A stretch of DNA of 64,000 bases from Mactra quadrangularis (lineage: Eukaryota > Mollusca > Bivalvia > Venerida > Mactridae): the NCBI GenBank assembly GCA_025267735.1, contig CM046295.1:12039167-12103166 (forward strand), read 5' to 3'. A program made the position numbers and the translations under genes. Shown here piece by piece: positions 25,330 through 36,697 of the stretch (its first letter is position 1; the number at the start of each line of letters is the position of its first letter). Under the pieces are notes generated by a model. That model did no database searches. It was not told the DNA's origin and saw only the letters and a list, made by a program, of their open reading frames with translations.

Positions 25330-25857
25330 TGCTCGAGGATATCGTGACTGGTGCGAATAAAAATTGCACATAGTCGCTGTGGACAGTAATACTACACACA
25401 TATCCAAAACAAAAGATGGGCCGGCTAACGATAGAATATTGAGGAATAGCTATTGGGTTGTTAAAATGGATAGCGCGCCAGCCCGCACCGCAAGAACGAC
25501 AACAGAATTGCTACATGACAACAACATCACGCTGATATGCATACGCCGAAATATGTAGCAAAACCTTAAAGAACAAATATGGGATAAATTGAAGTGTTGT
25601 GTACACCGTGGTGTTGCAGCCCAACACCTAGCAGGGCCACGGGGAGGGATTGTGCGCGAATTGGCAGGTATACGTCAGAATCTTATCCATCAGTATGTGA
25701 GGTCCATTAGGACTCGATTCCAAGCGGTTCTAAACAGCCATGGAGACCACAATTGCTATTAGAGAAAGAATCGTTGACACAATTACCCAGAACCCACTAT
25801 CAGTTTACAAAATTCGCACAGTCATTCAAATCGCTATCCTCATTTTGTTACTTTGAT
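25330..25857 (+). pseudogene. Tc1-like transposase relic, unit 2
   Basis: Longer than the unit 1 copy. It includes the SAPARTARTTTELLHDNNI region and, after a frameshift, the WDKL, GVAAQPLAGPRG and YVRSIRTRFQAVLNSHGDH segments, typical of the C-terminal tail of Tc1-like transposases (HRYVRSM-RR-QAVL-A-GGHT). Stops and indels break the frame, and the N-terminal half is not recognisable. It cannot encode an active enzyme. Confidence 0.78.
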
Positions 25858-27192
25858 ATTTTTTGTTATAACTTATATATTGTTTGTTTTATGTAATGAA
25901 ATAAACATAATAATTATGTTCCGTCTTTAAACTATATGAGTTGAAAATTTGACATAAAACAAACAAATACTTACTTAGATACGAGCAAATATATACAAGT
26001 ATACTTTTAAGTTTTGATAAGTGCATAATGTTTTGTAACGTAATAAAAGATTTTTGATATTATGCTGCCCAGATGTGGATAAGGTAAAACATAGACATAT
26101 TATACAACCCTTCCCTGTTGAATTTCGAAAGACAATCAATAATTGAATGGCATCATTGTAGATTTCCATATCTTAATTAATTAGTTTTTATGAAAAATCC
26201 TATGACCGTGTAGTTAATCAACAACCAAACCCCTTAAATAGGAAATCTCACATTCAAATTTCTATTTAACAATTAAAAGTTTTGGGATAGTTCGCCAATT
26301 AGGATGTATGAATTCAAAAACACAACGATATATTTTATACAGTATATCTCATTGTTCATTTTATTTATTTATCCTATTTTTCATTCAGTTTAATATACTT
26401 TTGATATTATCTTGATATATAAAACGTGTACCTTAAGGTATGGAAATCCAATATCGTTACTTCGGATGTTTAAGATTGATTGACACAGGAATATAGAAAT
26501 TTAGGGAAAGGGGTGGGCTTTCAAATACTAGTAGTACAAAAAACCTGATAAAGTAGTAAAAAATTCCTTACTATAAATCATGTTTATGGCAGCTGTATAG
26601 AAATACATTTAGTTGCTCGTACATTGTATATCTAATTGTTTAATCATTTTAGATATTTTAGTCATCATAAACTGTTTATAAACACATAAAAATCATACTT
26701 CATATGCGGCAAGGTAATTTCTAACTCCTGTTTAAAGTTTTTGTCAAATATTTTTAACATTGCACGTTTTGTAGTGAAACTCATCCATGCAAATGATCGA
26801 AAATTTTGTAATGAATGAAATAATATATCATTTTTTGCAAGCTTATATTATATTTTCAGAAGATTGTTTATGACTGCAAGTGGTGTAAGGGACTGTATAC
26901 ATTACATGACAAACTCGACATACATACACAATTGTAACCTTATTGAAAAGTCATAATTAAAAACGTCATGGTCTTATGATATAGTCATATAAGGATCATT
27001 GACATAATTAACAGACATATAAATACAGTGTTATAAACAGAAGTAAGTATACATGATTGTTCTAAAAATCATCAACTTTGATAATGTGCCAATCAATTTT
27101 TTTAAGTAATTGCAATAGTTTAAGCTAGCTGCAGTTATTTCCCTTTTAGAAGAAATAAACATAATGATTAAAGTTTTTTTTTATGAATTTAG

Positions 27193-28365
27193 GGTCTAGA
27201 TATATGTAATGATTACGCTAGAAAATGGAGATATCTATACAATCCGGACAAATGTTCTGTAGTTGTTTATAACACACCTAAAAGTGAATGTAACTTATCC
27301 GAGCGATGCTGGTACCTTGGTGATGCTACTACCAGTGAAAAACTATCATATAAACACCTAGGAATTGATCTAGATAGTTATTTGTCAAGAAATACAAATG
27401 TTATCGACGCGGCTAAAACTTTACGTTGTACACTGCTTTCTATAATGAGTAATTCATTGAAACAGGCTAGCTTAAGTGTTTCAACATGGAGAACTATATA
27501 CAAACAAGTAGTTATTCCTAAATCCCTGTATGGGTGTGCTCTATGGACTAACGCATCAACTAGTGCAATCTCAACGCTGGAGCGATCACATCGTTTCTGC
27601 ATTAAAATAATGCAAAATCTTATACCATATGCCGATTCAGATCTATCATTGAGTACCTTTGGAATTACCTCGATAAAGACTGAAATATCTCTGCAAAAAT
27701 TAGTTTTTCTAGGCCAATTATGTCGGCTTCCAATCCAATATTTACCTAAACAAATGTTTGTGAATAGACTTACCCATTATATAAATGATGAACGACAAGT
27801 ACAGGGATTTATTCCTGATATTTACCGCATTCTCAATCAGTATAATTTAACTGAATACATTGAACTATATATAAATACAGGTAGTTTCCCGTCTAAGTAC
27901 CAGTGGAAATCAGTGTTAACTCGCAATGTTATACATGCAGAATATGATAAAGTTAGGCAAACTATTCAAGATAAACATCCTTGGATAAATACGAATATGT
28001 TACTTATACGTAAACAGCCATGTTCATTATGGCAAATTGATAAACATAAACCAATGTACAAATATCATGAGGTTGCTATACAAACTTTAATAAAATTAGC
28101 CTCAATGCCAATACTTACTAAGTGTAGTAAATGTGACTTTTACACTGAAACAATTACCTTACATCGTATATTTCATTGTCAGTACTTTATTACTGAACGT
28201 AACAATGTCTGGGCTGAACTAGTTTCAGTTTTGGGATTAAGTGCGTACAGATATATGATAAGGCTGTCCTGTCTTGAACAGTGCAATTATTTATTTTTGG
28301 CAGCACTTACAGGTTCTGCCGCTTTTAGATTATTTGTAAAGTATGTCAACAAAGTCACTCATTGA
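27193..28365 (+). pseudogene. LINE reverse transcriptase, C-terminal part
   Basis: An open frame of about 390 codons to the TGA at 28363. Its first ~60 codons precede the first internal start and include NDYARKWRYLYNPDKCSVVV and YKHLGIDLD, which match the RT palm/thumb region of non-LTR retrotransposons (LDI...W...N-x-x-K...V...YLG). The middle includes YGCALW and SAISTLERSHRF, as in the RT thumb region. Near the end a Cys-x2-Cys...His...His-Cys cluster (CSKCDFY...HRIFHC) resembles the C-terminal zinc knuckle of such ORFs. The catalytic YXDD and the endonuclease are absent through 5' truncation. The frame is intact, so the insertion is young. The clade (CR1, L2 or Jockey-like) is undecided. 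Confidence 0.85.
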
Positions 28366-28563
28366 TGAAATGTGTATCTATGTTTTGTTTATATGTACAT
28401 GCTTGTATATATAATATGATTTATGTTTTTTGTTCTTTCTGTTCTCTATGTCTATAACTATGTACTAGTTTACTTTTGTTTATTTACTCATACAAATAAT
28501 ATGTAAATATGTAACTTATGTAACTCTCCAAAACTGGAGGTAATAAAAGTATATATCATTTTT
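27193..28563 (+). mobile_element. 5'-truncated LINE insertion
   Basis: Insertion present only in unit 2. The left junction follows TTTAGGG, where the homologous unit 4 continues with CCATTTAG. The right junction precedes TCATTACTTTCTTC. Compared with unit 4, about 167 bp of target (60112-60278) is missing, so insertion came with a deletion. The 3' UTR is about 200 bp and ends with a small hairpin CTCCA-AAAC-TGGAG (28526-28539) and GTAATAAAAGTATAT rather than a long poly(A). No target duplication is visible. Confidence 0.82.
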
Positions 28564-29619
28564 TCATTACTTTCTTCAAATGTTACAATATTTAATATCT
28601 ATCTTAAATATCCGATAGAAGTAAATTGTAATAATGAAACATAGATTTGTTACAAGTGTATTGGGTACTGTATTGGAGCTTGCATTATGACGACGTGGTT
28701 AAAAAAATCAGTGCTTATTATTGGATAGACAGCTCCGCATTCTTTCATATCACAACCATGAATGCTTATCCAATTGGCACATTTTAATAACAAATAAGCG
28801 GACTTAAAAGAGAGAAAGAGTATTAATTTGTTAAACTAGTTAATTCCAAAGTAAGTAGCGGACTGTAGCAAATTCTCATCACAAACTTCCATGGACAATT
28901 ACATTTACATTAGGCCACATATATGCAATTAAATGGAGAGTTTCCACGGCAATAGAGAAGTCGGCCTAATGCGCTAACTCTCAGACGATGCAGTTTAGAA
29001 AACTATTGAAGTGTGTCCAATCTGGTTGATTTTTCTTATGACCGATAAATGTGAGGGAAAATACCCCAACATCGTTCCTGTTTATTTGATAATGTTGTGT
29101 TTATATTCTTCATCAAATCCCCATTTGTGACAGTGAAAGTAGTGATTTGATTTCCTTTCATATTTTCATAAGATTTCACAAGAATCAAACTTTTCTAATT
29201 TCTTTTTGTGGTATTTTCTGAAGTTATTTTAGCTTACTATAGATTTACTAATCAGATAACGATATTAATCAACACAAAGCAGTAAGTGCAAACTTACCAT
29301 ACCAAATTTTATCCATGGACAGTTTGCTTAACCTGTACTTTATTACTTTTTCCACAATGAAAATTATTTTTCTATGCAGTAAATGTTATTGTTTATCGTT
29401 TTCAGGTGCTGGTATAGCGTATTGCAGCCGAGAATTGAAACCGGAAACTTGTAGATACCATGCGTTTTATTACTACTCAGCGGTCAAAGTTAAATTACTA
29501 GAAAATTAAAATTCGAACATGTGACAACAATTTTTACAAACCTCCATTGATTACCTGTAGAATTCGACGTTCAGCACAAAATCATGACCTTTACATATAC
29601 AGTTCTCAATTGTCACTCT

Positions 29620-29835
29620 CCAATTAACATTTGCGGCGTAAAACATTACAAAGGAGAAATCTAAGATCACAAAATAACTTTTCAACATTTTTTGTTCCAA
29701 GCTGTGACATACAATGATGTATGACCGCAGCCCAAGACTATGAAATGCTATCCCATACGTATTAAGGGAGAAAACACCTGCAGTTCTTTAAAAAGATTCT
29801 GAAGAGGCACCTTTTGGGTCAAGCATATGGAAACT
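29620..29835 (+). pseudogene. LINE ORF2 C-terminal relic, unit 2
   Basis: Equivalent of 11340-11584. GTGACATACAATGATG, then GCAGCCCAAGACTATG and CCATACGTATTAAGGGAGAA encode remnants of the TYND, APRLW and LPSVLRE motifs, with frame breaks. It is unrelated to the younger LINE insertion at 27193. Confidence 0.6.
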
Positions 29836-30408
29836 AATACACTTATAAAATGTAAACATTACAATACCATCCGCAAAAATCTAAAATGATTCTTTGAACA
29901 ATATTCCCTTTGTGGTATCTTCTGGATGTATTTCTGATATCCATAAGATCTACTGACATCACACAAGAGGCCAGACTCAACCAGTGAATTACATTTTTCT
30001 TGACATAACGTTATAAATAGATTCGGAATTTCGGATTAACTATTTTTATATCTGATAATTTTAGCCACTTTGTAGGTGCGTATTATTTAAACATGACTTT
30101 TTGTTATCCGGACTGTAATTTGACTATTCACTGCAATTCGTGTCATGAAGTAGAAAATGTCCGTTTAACATAACGCGTACCGCGATCTTTTCCTAAGTTA
30201 TCTCCCTTTATGTTGAATTCAACCACGCTTTTTTGAAGTATGACTATTGTTGAAATAGTTATTTCCCTTTAATTGATAAAATTGAGAAATATCCCTCAAT
30301 GAGCAACTACTCTACATGACAAATAACCTAGTTTTGTTTCACAACCTTAATTAACAGTTAGGTGAACACTAAGTTCTTACAAAATGTGGCTTATACCGCT
30401 AAAATAGG

Positions 30409-30606
30409 AGCTAGCGTGGCCAAGTGGCTACGATGTTGGACTGATACTTATTGGATAGCTAGCTCCGCATTGGTTCGAATCCCATCCAAAACCTACCCCG
30501 TTGCTTGCTTTCAGAAGCTCAGTACTTGGACACCAGGAAGCCGACTGGAAAGAGATGAATCTAATTAGTAGGAACTCGTTTTACAATCGAGCTAAAATAA
30601 AAAAAT
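30409..30606 (+). mobile_element. tRNA-derived SINE, unit 2 copy
   Basis: Box A TGGCCAAGTGGCTACGA and box B GGTTCGAATCC (30472-30482), with tail CTAAAATAAAAAAA. Orthologous to the copies at 12621, 45428 and 63630. Confidence 0.75.
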
Positions 30607-31485
30607 TGTATAAAGCTTATATCAATATTGTTGAACTACAACGGTAAATAATTGCATTCGTGTATATGTGCCAAACAATGTTTGGCTTGATCTTTCAAGT
30701 AACAAAACTCAAAATGCTTTGAAAATACTTGATGACATAAAATGAGTTGCGTTATTGTGATCATAAAACTATGAAGATACTCCACAAATGTATAAGATAG
30801 ATCATGTTGTCAATGTAATTAAGAAACTAGGGAAGGATTAAAATATGGTCATGAGGCAGCATCATAGGTTGATACAGAGTTGATGAATATGTGACATTGA
30901 TAAAAATAAATATCAAATGTAATCAGATTTCATAAGATTTATTATTTCATTTTTAATATAGTCACACATTAACATATAAAATATGTCCTGTTTAAAATCA
31001 AATATACATGTATACAATATAAAACACACCTAACAAATCAGTAAATTTCTCATCAAGCCTTTGGTCTTTGTGATATTATATCTTAATAAAAAGCGGGGGT
31101 TCGCTATACTTTCCTAGAACAGCCAAACAGAACAACTAGCTAAGCAGCATTTACGTGTCAACATGTATACCACTGATGGGATCATACACTATGTATCAAT
31201 ATGTTATTAGCTGTAAAACAAGTATGTGTATGGTAAAAAGATACAATGTTCTATGGTATCACGTCAGGATTCAAAAATAGTTCCCGAGGAGTCTACGGAT
31301 TTGAATCCAATTCAGGTGTTTATATCCTTCCAAGAAATTTAACAATTATCTCAATTTTCATCAATTGATAAGGTTTATGGAGAAGTTTCCTTGTGGAAGG
31401 GTTTGTAGACAAGGCTTGTTACGTTAGGTAAGCTGATCGCCATAAATAACAAAAATTGTGTTGAACCGATGTTAAACCTATTATA

Positions 31486-31794
31486 TGTTTGTTTGTTTGT
31501 TTTTGTTGGGTTTAACGCCGTAGCAACACATTGTATAGGTCATAAAAAGGCGGTCAGTCAACCTACTCAACCCCTGGAAAGGTTAAATCTCTGGATTTCG
31601 CCGCAATCCAACTACTAAGCGCATACTTTCGTCGGTGACTGACAACTGTCCCACATAATTTAAATTTATTGGTAGAAGGGAGAATGAAATATTTCATGAC
31701 CAAGCTCCTTGAAAGTATGACACTCCCAGGAATCGAACACACGACTCCTCGATCAGTAGACTTGCGTGCTACCAACTTAGCTAGCCGGGCGGCT
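31486..31794 (-). mobile_element. tRNA-derived SINE, minus strand
   Basis: On the minus strand the head reads GGCTAGCTAAGTTGGTAGCA (box A) and GTGTTCGATTCC (box B, complement near 31729-31740). The element ends with GGCGTTAAACCC-AAC and a CAAA/CAAAC-rich tail. The tail region (GTTGGGTTTAACGCCGT on the plus strand) resembles repeats common in mollusc genomes as I recall them. The 90 and 76 codon frames over it are shadows. Confidence 0.7.
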
Positions 31795-32377
31795 AATACC
31801 CAGTGTAAAGCACATGTTATATACATTCGCCACAATGAACTTATTGCTTATACTTCTATCAAAGTTTCTATCCTTCTAATACGGCGTTTTGTTATTTAGA
31901 AAGATCATATTCAAACTAATTACATTGAAGGCTATTTATAAACATCTGCATACTAATGTTTGGAGATTTGCTCACATACCAAATATTCAACAATTTGTTA
32001 TCTCTTGTACGGGTATAATCAGCCGCTGATTGGAAGTGGAACTTGAGACATGTGGATTTGAAATATTGCTTTTAAGCCATGAACCACGGACGTTGATATT
32101 TAAAACATAGTGTACTGGTATACCTTTTGTTGGAGAAATCATTATTTAAAAAATTTCGTAAACTTGTTCACACGATTTCCTACCCGGTGTTCTTGGTTCG
32201 AGTTTCTGGTACTTCATGTTACATTATCGTTTTGAAATTTTACGAAATGTGGATTTGTGGCAAGCAAACAGTTTGGTATTCATTAGACATTAACTATAAT
32301 TGGTAAAGTAACAATTCCTTTTTAATTGAGTTATAACGTCGTATACAATATATATTACGGCTATATATACGACGGCC

Positions 32378-32546
32378 AGCTCTTCCTACTATAGATTTCC
32401 TGGACACTTTTTCTATCACCAGTATTAACTTACCCTACCACGAGGCCGACAACTCATGTATAGGGTATTACCTACTATGACCGGGCTCGAACCCGCGATC
32501 TCCGGATTCAAAGTCAGACATGTTAACCACTAAGCCAAGACCGCAG
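32378..32546 (-). mobile_element. tRNA(Gln)-like SINE, minus strand
   Basis: On the minus strand: GGCTTAGTGGTTAACATG (box A), an anticodon-loop-like CTTTGAATC (TTG, as in tRNA-Gln) and GCGGGTTCGAGCCCG (box B and T arm). The two acceptor arms do not pair, and a body of about 100 bp follows, so it is a SINE rather than a tRNA gene. Confidence 0.7.
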
Positions 32547-33410
32547 CTCAAGTAACCATTCATAACAACAGTTAATGTTGTTCTTCTTTAATGTAGTATA
32601 TTATGTCTTTGTGTCGTAAACAATTCATAGACCCGAACAGACCAATAAACAAAACTTGTATTGAAATTATCTTTTAGTACGTATAATGATAGACTTGTTT
32701 CTTGTTTCTGTAGCAAGTCTTCAAGCTAGTTCATTCACTTCAAAACAAGTGTTATTGTCTGTTACTCTTTGTTTAAGTTCTTTCTTCAGAACAGGATACG
32801 ATCAAGGTAACTGCAACAGTTTGTTGAATTTCTCGTAAAAGTTTTTCCCTTTATTTTAACTCACTTACTACAACTCGGTAGTCTCATCTCCGTCACAATG
32901 TACGAAGCTCTCTGTCAAACCTGTATGTGTTAATGGTGCCTAATGCGTAGTTACAATAAAAGTTTGAATAGTGATAGCAAAAATGTTGTATTTACAGGCA
33001 CGTAGGAAGCATTTTCAGATGAGGGGGGGGGGCTTAATTATCATATAAGTAAAGTTCTGTCCTACAAAATCATCGCCTCTATCTGTGGCTTGAGGTGACA
33101 AATTAAATAAATATCCCCAATCACTATAACTGATGAAAATATTGGGGAACCCTGTTCCTACGGGCCTGTTATTCAGCAACACAAGCTCTGATCTCCAAAG
33201 TTTGTATTGAATCAAATCATTCGAAGGTCAATATTGACACCAACAGTCATCATCATATATTGTAACGATGCTTGGATCCATTGACAATGAAATACAAGCA
33301 ATTTCAATTACAATTAAAAGTAATTACTATCATATTTTCTAAGTTTTATTGATACACTTCTACATAAATGTAATCACATATTCACAAAATACAAAATTAT
33401 AGAAAAATCA

Positions 33411-33457
33411 CAAATATGTAATATTAATAAACCAAATATGTAATATTAATAAACCAA
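33411..33457. repeat. Short tandem duplication, period 22 bp
   Basis: ATATGTAATATTAATAAACC occurs twice in succession, followed by a third partial AAAC. Located in the 3' flank of gene C. Confidence 0.85.
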
Positions 33458-33459
33458 AC

Positions 33460-35627
33460 ACTGTACAATAAGTGAATCAGTTTTCACATCACGCGTTTGG
33501 TCGTTATAGTTGTACATTTTAACACATAGCGGGAGGTAAAAAGTAGCTCACTATGCGAAACCCCTAAGCTGTAGAAGTCAGAAGTTATTTAAGCATGTAT
33601 ATTTTTGCGATCTGTTCGAGAATTTTCTGTTTGCATGGCTGATATGTAATAGCTAGCCTGTTCAGATAATAACACCTTTAAGATGATTTGCTTTCTAACC
33701 GGTGTCACCTATAAGTTTGTAATAGCAGCTGTCCAAAATCCAAACAAACTACGAAATTGTTATCAAATAAAACATTAACATGTACTTCAAATTAATAAAT
33801 CCTTCTACATTGTGATAAAAGAAATGAATAAAACATTCATGAATCACAAACAAACAAAATGTATATCAATTGCAATAATCAATATGAGATAAGTAACAAT
33901 AATTTGTTTCAAGTAAAAAAACATGTTTAGCTTAGAATAATCTCAGAACATAATCATAATACAATAACGTTCCACTGTAAGTCCACCATGATTATAAAAA
34001 ATCATGATATTTTTTGCAATTTTTAATTCACCAATAATTTGAGAACGTAAAGTTCCCTATATAAGGTCCATTATGTTAATTATACCATTGATTTTAATGG
34101 TTGTTAAAATGAAACTTTACTGTATATCATTTATGATCTGAATCTAATGACAATGATAAAATACAAACATATAGATATTCATTTGTGACATAGTAATCAC
34201 ATTGAGTAATGATAAACTACAAAGCGTGCATTTGTCCATTTTGGTATATGATCGGATTTTATGTCGACATTATATTCCGTTCTTTTTTAGGGAACTTAGA
34301 AAACATATGTCCGATGAGAGAATAACAGGTTAACTTTAACATTGTCTCACATTAATCAAAGAAACAGGTTTATACATTAAAGTTAGTAAAACTAATTCAA
34401 TATTTTCTTACATAATGATATAGATGGATAAAAAACAAACTTGGAGATAAAAGATTCTCTAATATTCATGACGTTACTATTAACAATAATTACCTAATTT
34501 GTTATAAATCCTGTGACGTGTTTTATTTTTTAACTTTGAGATTTCCACGATAGAAATGATAAAATATGTGACCATATTGTCATGGTAGACAACTTTTATC
34601 AATGAAAAGCTCTGGATCGCTCCGGAGGAATATATTTATCTCAGTGTAGTCTGACATATACTAATTGAAATGTATTTTATATTACTTTCTATAATTAGTT
34701 TAAGTACAAATTAAGTTTAGATTTTTAAATATTAAATGTTTAATCCCCAAGCCATTGTTTGTAACATATGTAAGTAGTTTAAGTCACTTATGTTATATTC
34801 TGACACCTATTCAAACAATACTATTATTTATGATTATGTCAATCAAGCTTACTTTGTAAATGTTTGATAATTTCCTGATCGACATCTGTTGGCTTCCTGG
34901 ATTAAGTTGCTTCTCTTTATCATGTTTTGGTGTGCAATTCATATGTTTGAATCTTAATATTTTCTTTAAGCTGTCAGTTATTACTCAAGTATTATTGATA
35001 TTTTTGACTTCTTATTTTTATTGGCTTCAAGCTCTTACACAATTTCATTGGTCAAATATAATTGCCCATCCCCTTTACATTACTTTCTAATAAATACTAA
35101 GAAATATTTTTTGCAAAATATCATTACGTTATATATGATTTTAGAATTAAGATAACTACGTGTACGTCTAAGAAAATACTTTTTGTATAAAAATAGGACT
35201 AGACATTTGTTGTCAACTTATGTAGAAATTATTGTTAAGAACTTTGTGAAAATTAATCTATTTGTGACATTGTTATAATTTGTTGAACTTTGTGAATTAA
35301 TACATTAAAACGGAATAAATTATATTATACATAACTACAAACTCTTTGCGATCAATTAATGTTACTTTTATACATTAACTGGAAGTTGCGAGTCGTCGAG
35401 AGTAAAAGCGCTAAATATAGCGACACAACAACAACAACAAATTAGAGGAGTGAGACTCACCGACATCAAATTAACGAAATCAACATAACTAGTTAAGTTG
35501 CACTGGGTCGAGCTGCCGGCTAAAGATAACATAGTCGACCAAAGAAATTAATTATAATTACTCAAGGTGTGACATATTTATTGTTTACAGTGGATGCTGT
35601 TCATTCAAACTTACATTAAATCTAAAT
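33460..35627 (-). other. 3' flank of gene C
   Basis: AT-rich with no second gene. Motifs such as GATCTGTTCGAGAATTTT near 33609 and GAGATAAAAGATTCTCTAAT near 34444 recur downstream of gene B (46770, 47553), marking duplicated 3' flank. A 76-codon hydrophobic plus-strand frame at 34860-35090 has no support. A short AAC repeat lies near 35428. Confidence 0.5.
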
Positions 35628-36697
35628 CTAATAATGTGTATTGTATGGTTGTAATTGTAAAGAGAATACTTTAATGATATCTTCATCGCCCTTATCAACT
35701 ATCAATGTATTTTTATTTTTATCATAACATACTGTACGTGGAAAATACAAACCATCTTCTCCTGTAACAATTTCACCTATATAATCACCACATTGACCTA
35801 ACATTATAACATTGTGTGACAAAAATCCACATACTAGTACATTACCAGAACCATCAGTACATACTACCCATGCTCCATCCAATACTTCATCTGAAAACTC
35901 CCAACAAATCTTACCGTTCATATCTAATGTTATAACACCTCTATCCCAGTCAACAATATGAATAATACTGTGATCATCACTTATAGTGACGTCACGGATA
36001 TTAGAGAATATTTTATTTCCAGACTTTATTTCAGTTAAGGATTTCAAAGATTTACCTTGTAAATTATAAATATGTATTTCACTATAATTGGGTACTAACA
36101 TTTTATCATTAGTGACAGTTATACATCTACAATTATGTTCCATACAGAGTGTACGAGTAACAACAAGTTTATCTTTACATGAAACAAACTGTAACGTTTT
36201 ATTATTAAGACCTACAACTACACCTCCACTATCTACCCTACAAACAGACAGAGGTGCAGCATCTAATACTAATGATGATATAATGTTATAAGTTTTACTA
36301 TCAATTAATTTTAACTGATTATTGTTATAGTCAGCAAGTACTATACAACTATCGTCTACTATACACGATGAGCATATAATACATGGATATCTATCATCAG
36401 ACTGTTTTATGTTATATTCAGACTTATTTACTACTTTGTATAAACCTTGTTTCTTTGATTTCTGTGATATTTTTCTGACATTACTTGTACCTACACTACT
36501 TCCGGTAGCACCAGTTGTTGTTGTTGTTGTAGCGGGTGTAGATGCTGGTTGACTGGTTTGTTCATTTCTTGATGATGTTTCCATGGTATCTTGATGTCCT
36601 GGTGAACTTATCAGTCCTAAAGTAAGTACATTTAATAGAAAAGAAAGAATATCTACATTACGTTTAAATTTTAATGTTAGTGGCAATTTCTCACTAG
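35628..36697 (-). CDS. Gene C propeller exon of a TRIM-like protein
   Basis: The exon opens after TTCAATTTCAG| at 36697 with two bases finishing a codon, then SEKLPLTLKFKRNVDI, the hydrophobic stretch ILSFLLNVLTLGLI, a Thr-rich linker and the full NHL-like propeller, ending eight residues later than genes A and B (QPYNTHY extension). It is open across 355 codons. The propeller is clearly closer to gene B than to gene A (shared SSLVLDAAP, KQSDDR). Unlike A and B, the coiled coil is not in this exon. The start phase does not fit the end of exon 1 at 39014: direct joining would place TAG as the second codon. Either a separate coiled-coil exon exists that I cannot recognise, or the gene is broken. 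Confidence 0.75.

Larger units (their letters stand above)
17513..31170. repeat. Unit 2 of the segmental duplication
   Basis: It starts within exon 1 of gene A and runs to a copy of a TRIM 3' flank near 30960-31170 (TCATCAAGCCTTTGGTCTTTG, also at 13251). Its left part, to about 24430, is nearly identical to unit 4 (51340-57250). It has gained a 476-bp hAT-type MITE, a 399-bp element and a truncated LINE. It has lost about 430 bp near 30345 that in unit 1 (12140-12570) holds the tRNA-like relic. Stretches not listed separately show no gene. Confidence 0.88.
31170..33300. other. Inter-unit sequence with two SINEs
   Basis: Homology to unit 1 and to the gene A 3' flank fades near 31170. Two SINEs lie within (31486-31794 and 32378-32546). 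Inverted GTCGTATA and TATACGAC arms bracket 32338-32373. A 66-codon minus-strand frame at 33015-33215 contains a coding-looking stretch (GTGFPNIFISYSDWGYLF) that I cannot assign. No other gene seen. Confidence 0.5.

Noticed and set aside
31320..31340. Possible box B near GGATTTGAATCC
   Set aside because: No box A at proper spacing and no tRNA-like fold.
32478..32546. Functional tRNA-Gln gene
   Set aside because: The anticodon loop and T arm look right, but acceptor stems do not pair and a SINE body follows.
33015..33215. 66-codon minus frame with a coding-looking motif
   Set aside because: No ORF context, splice partners or recognised family; noted only in the inter-unit entry.
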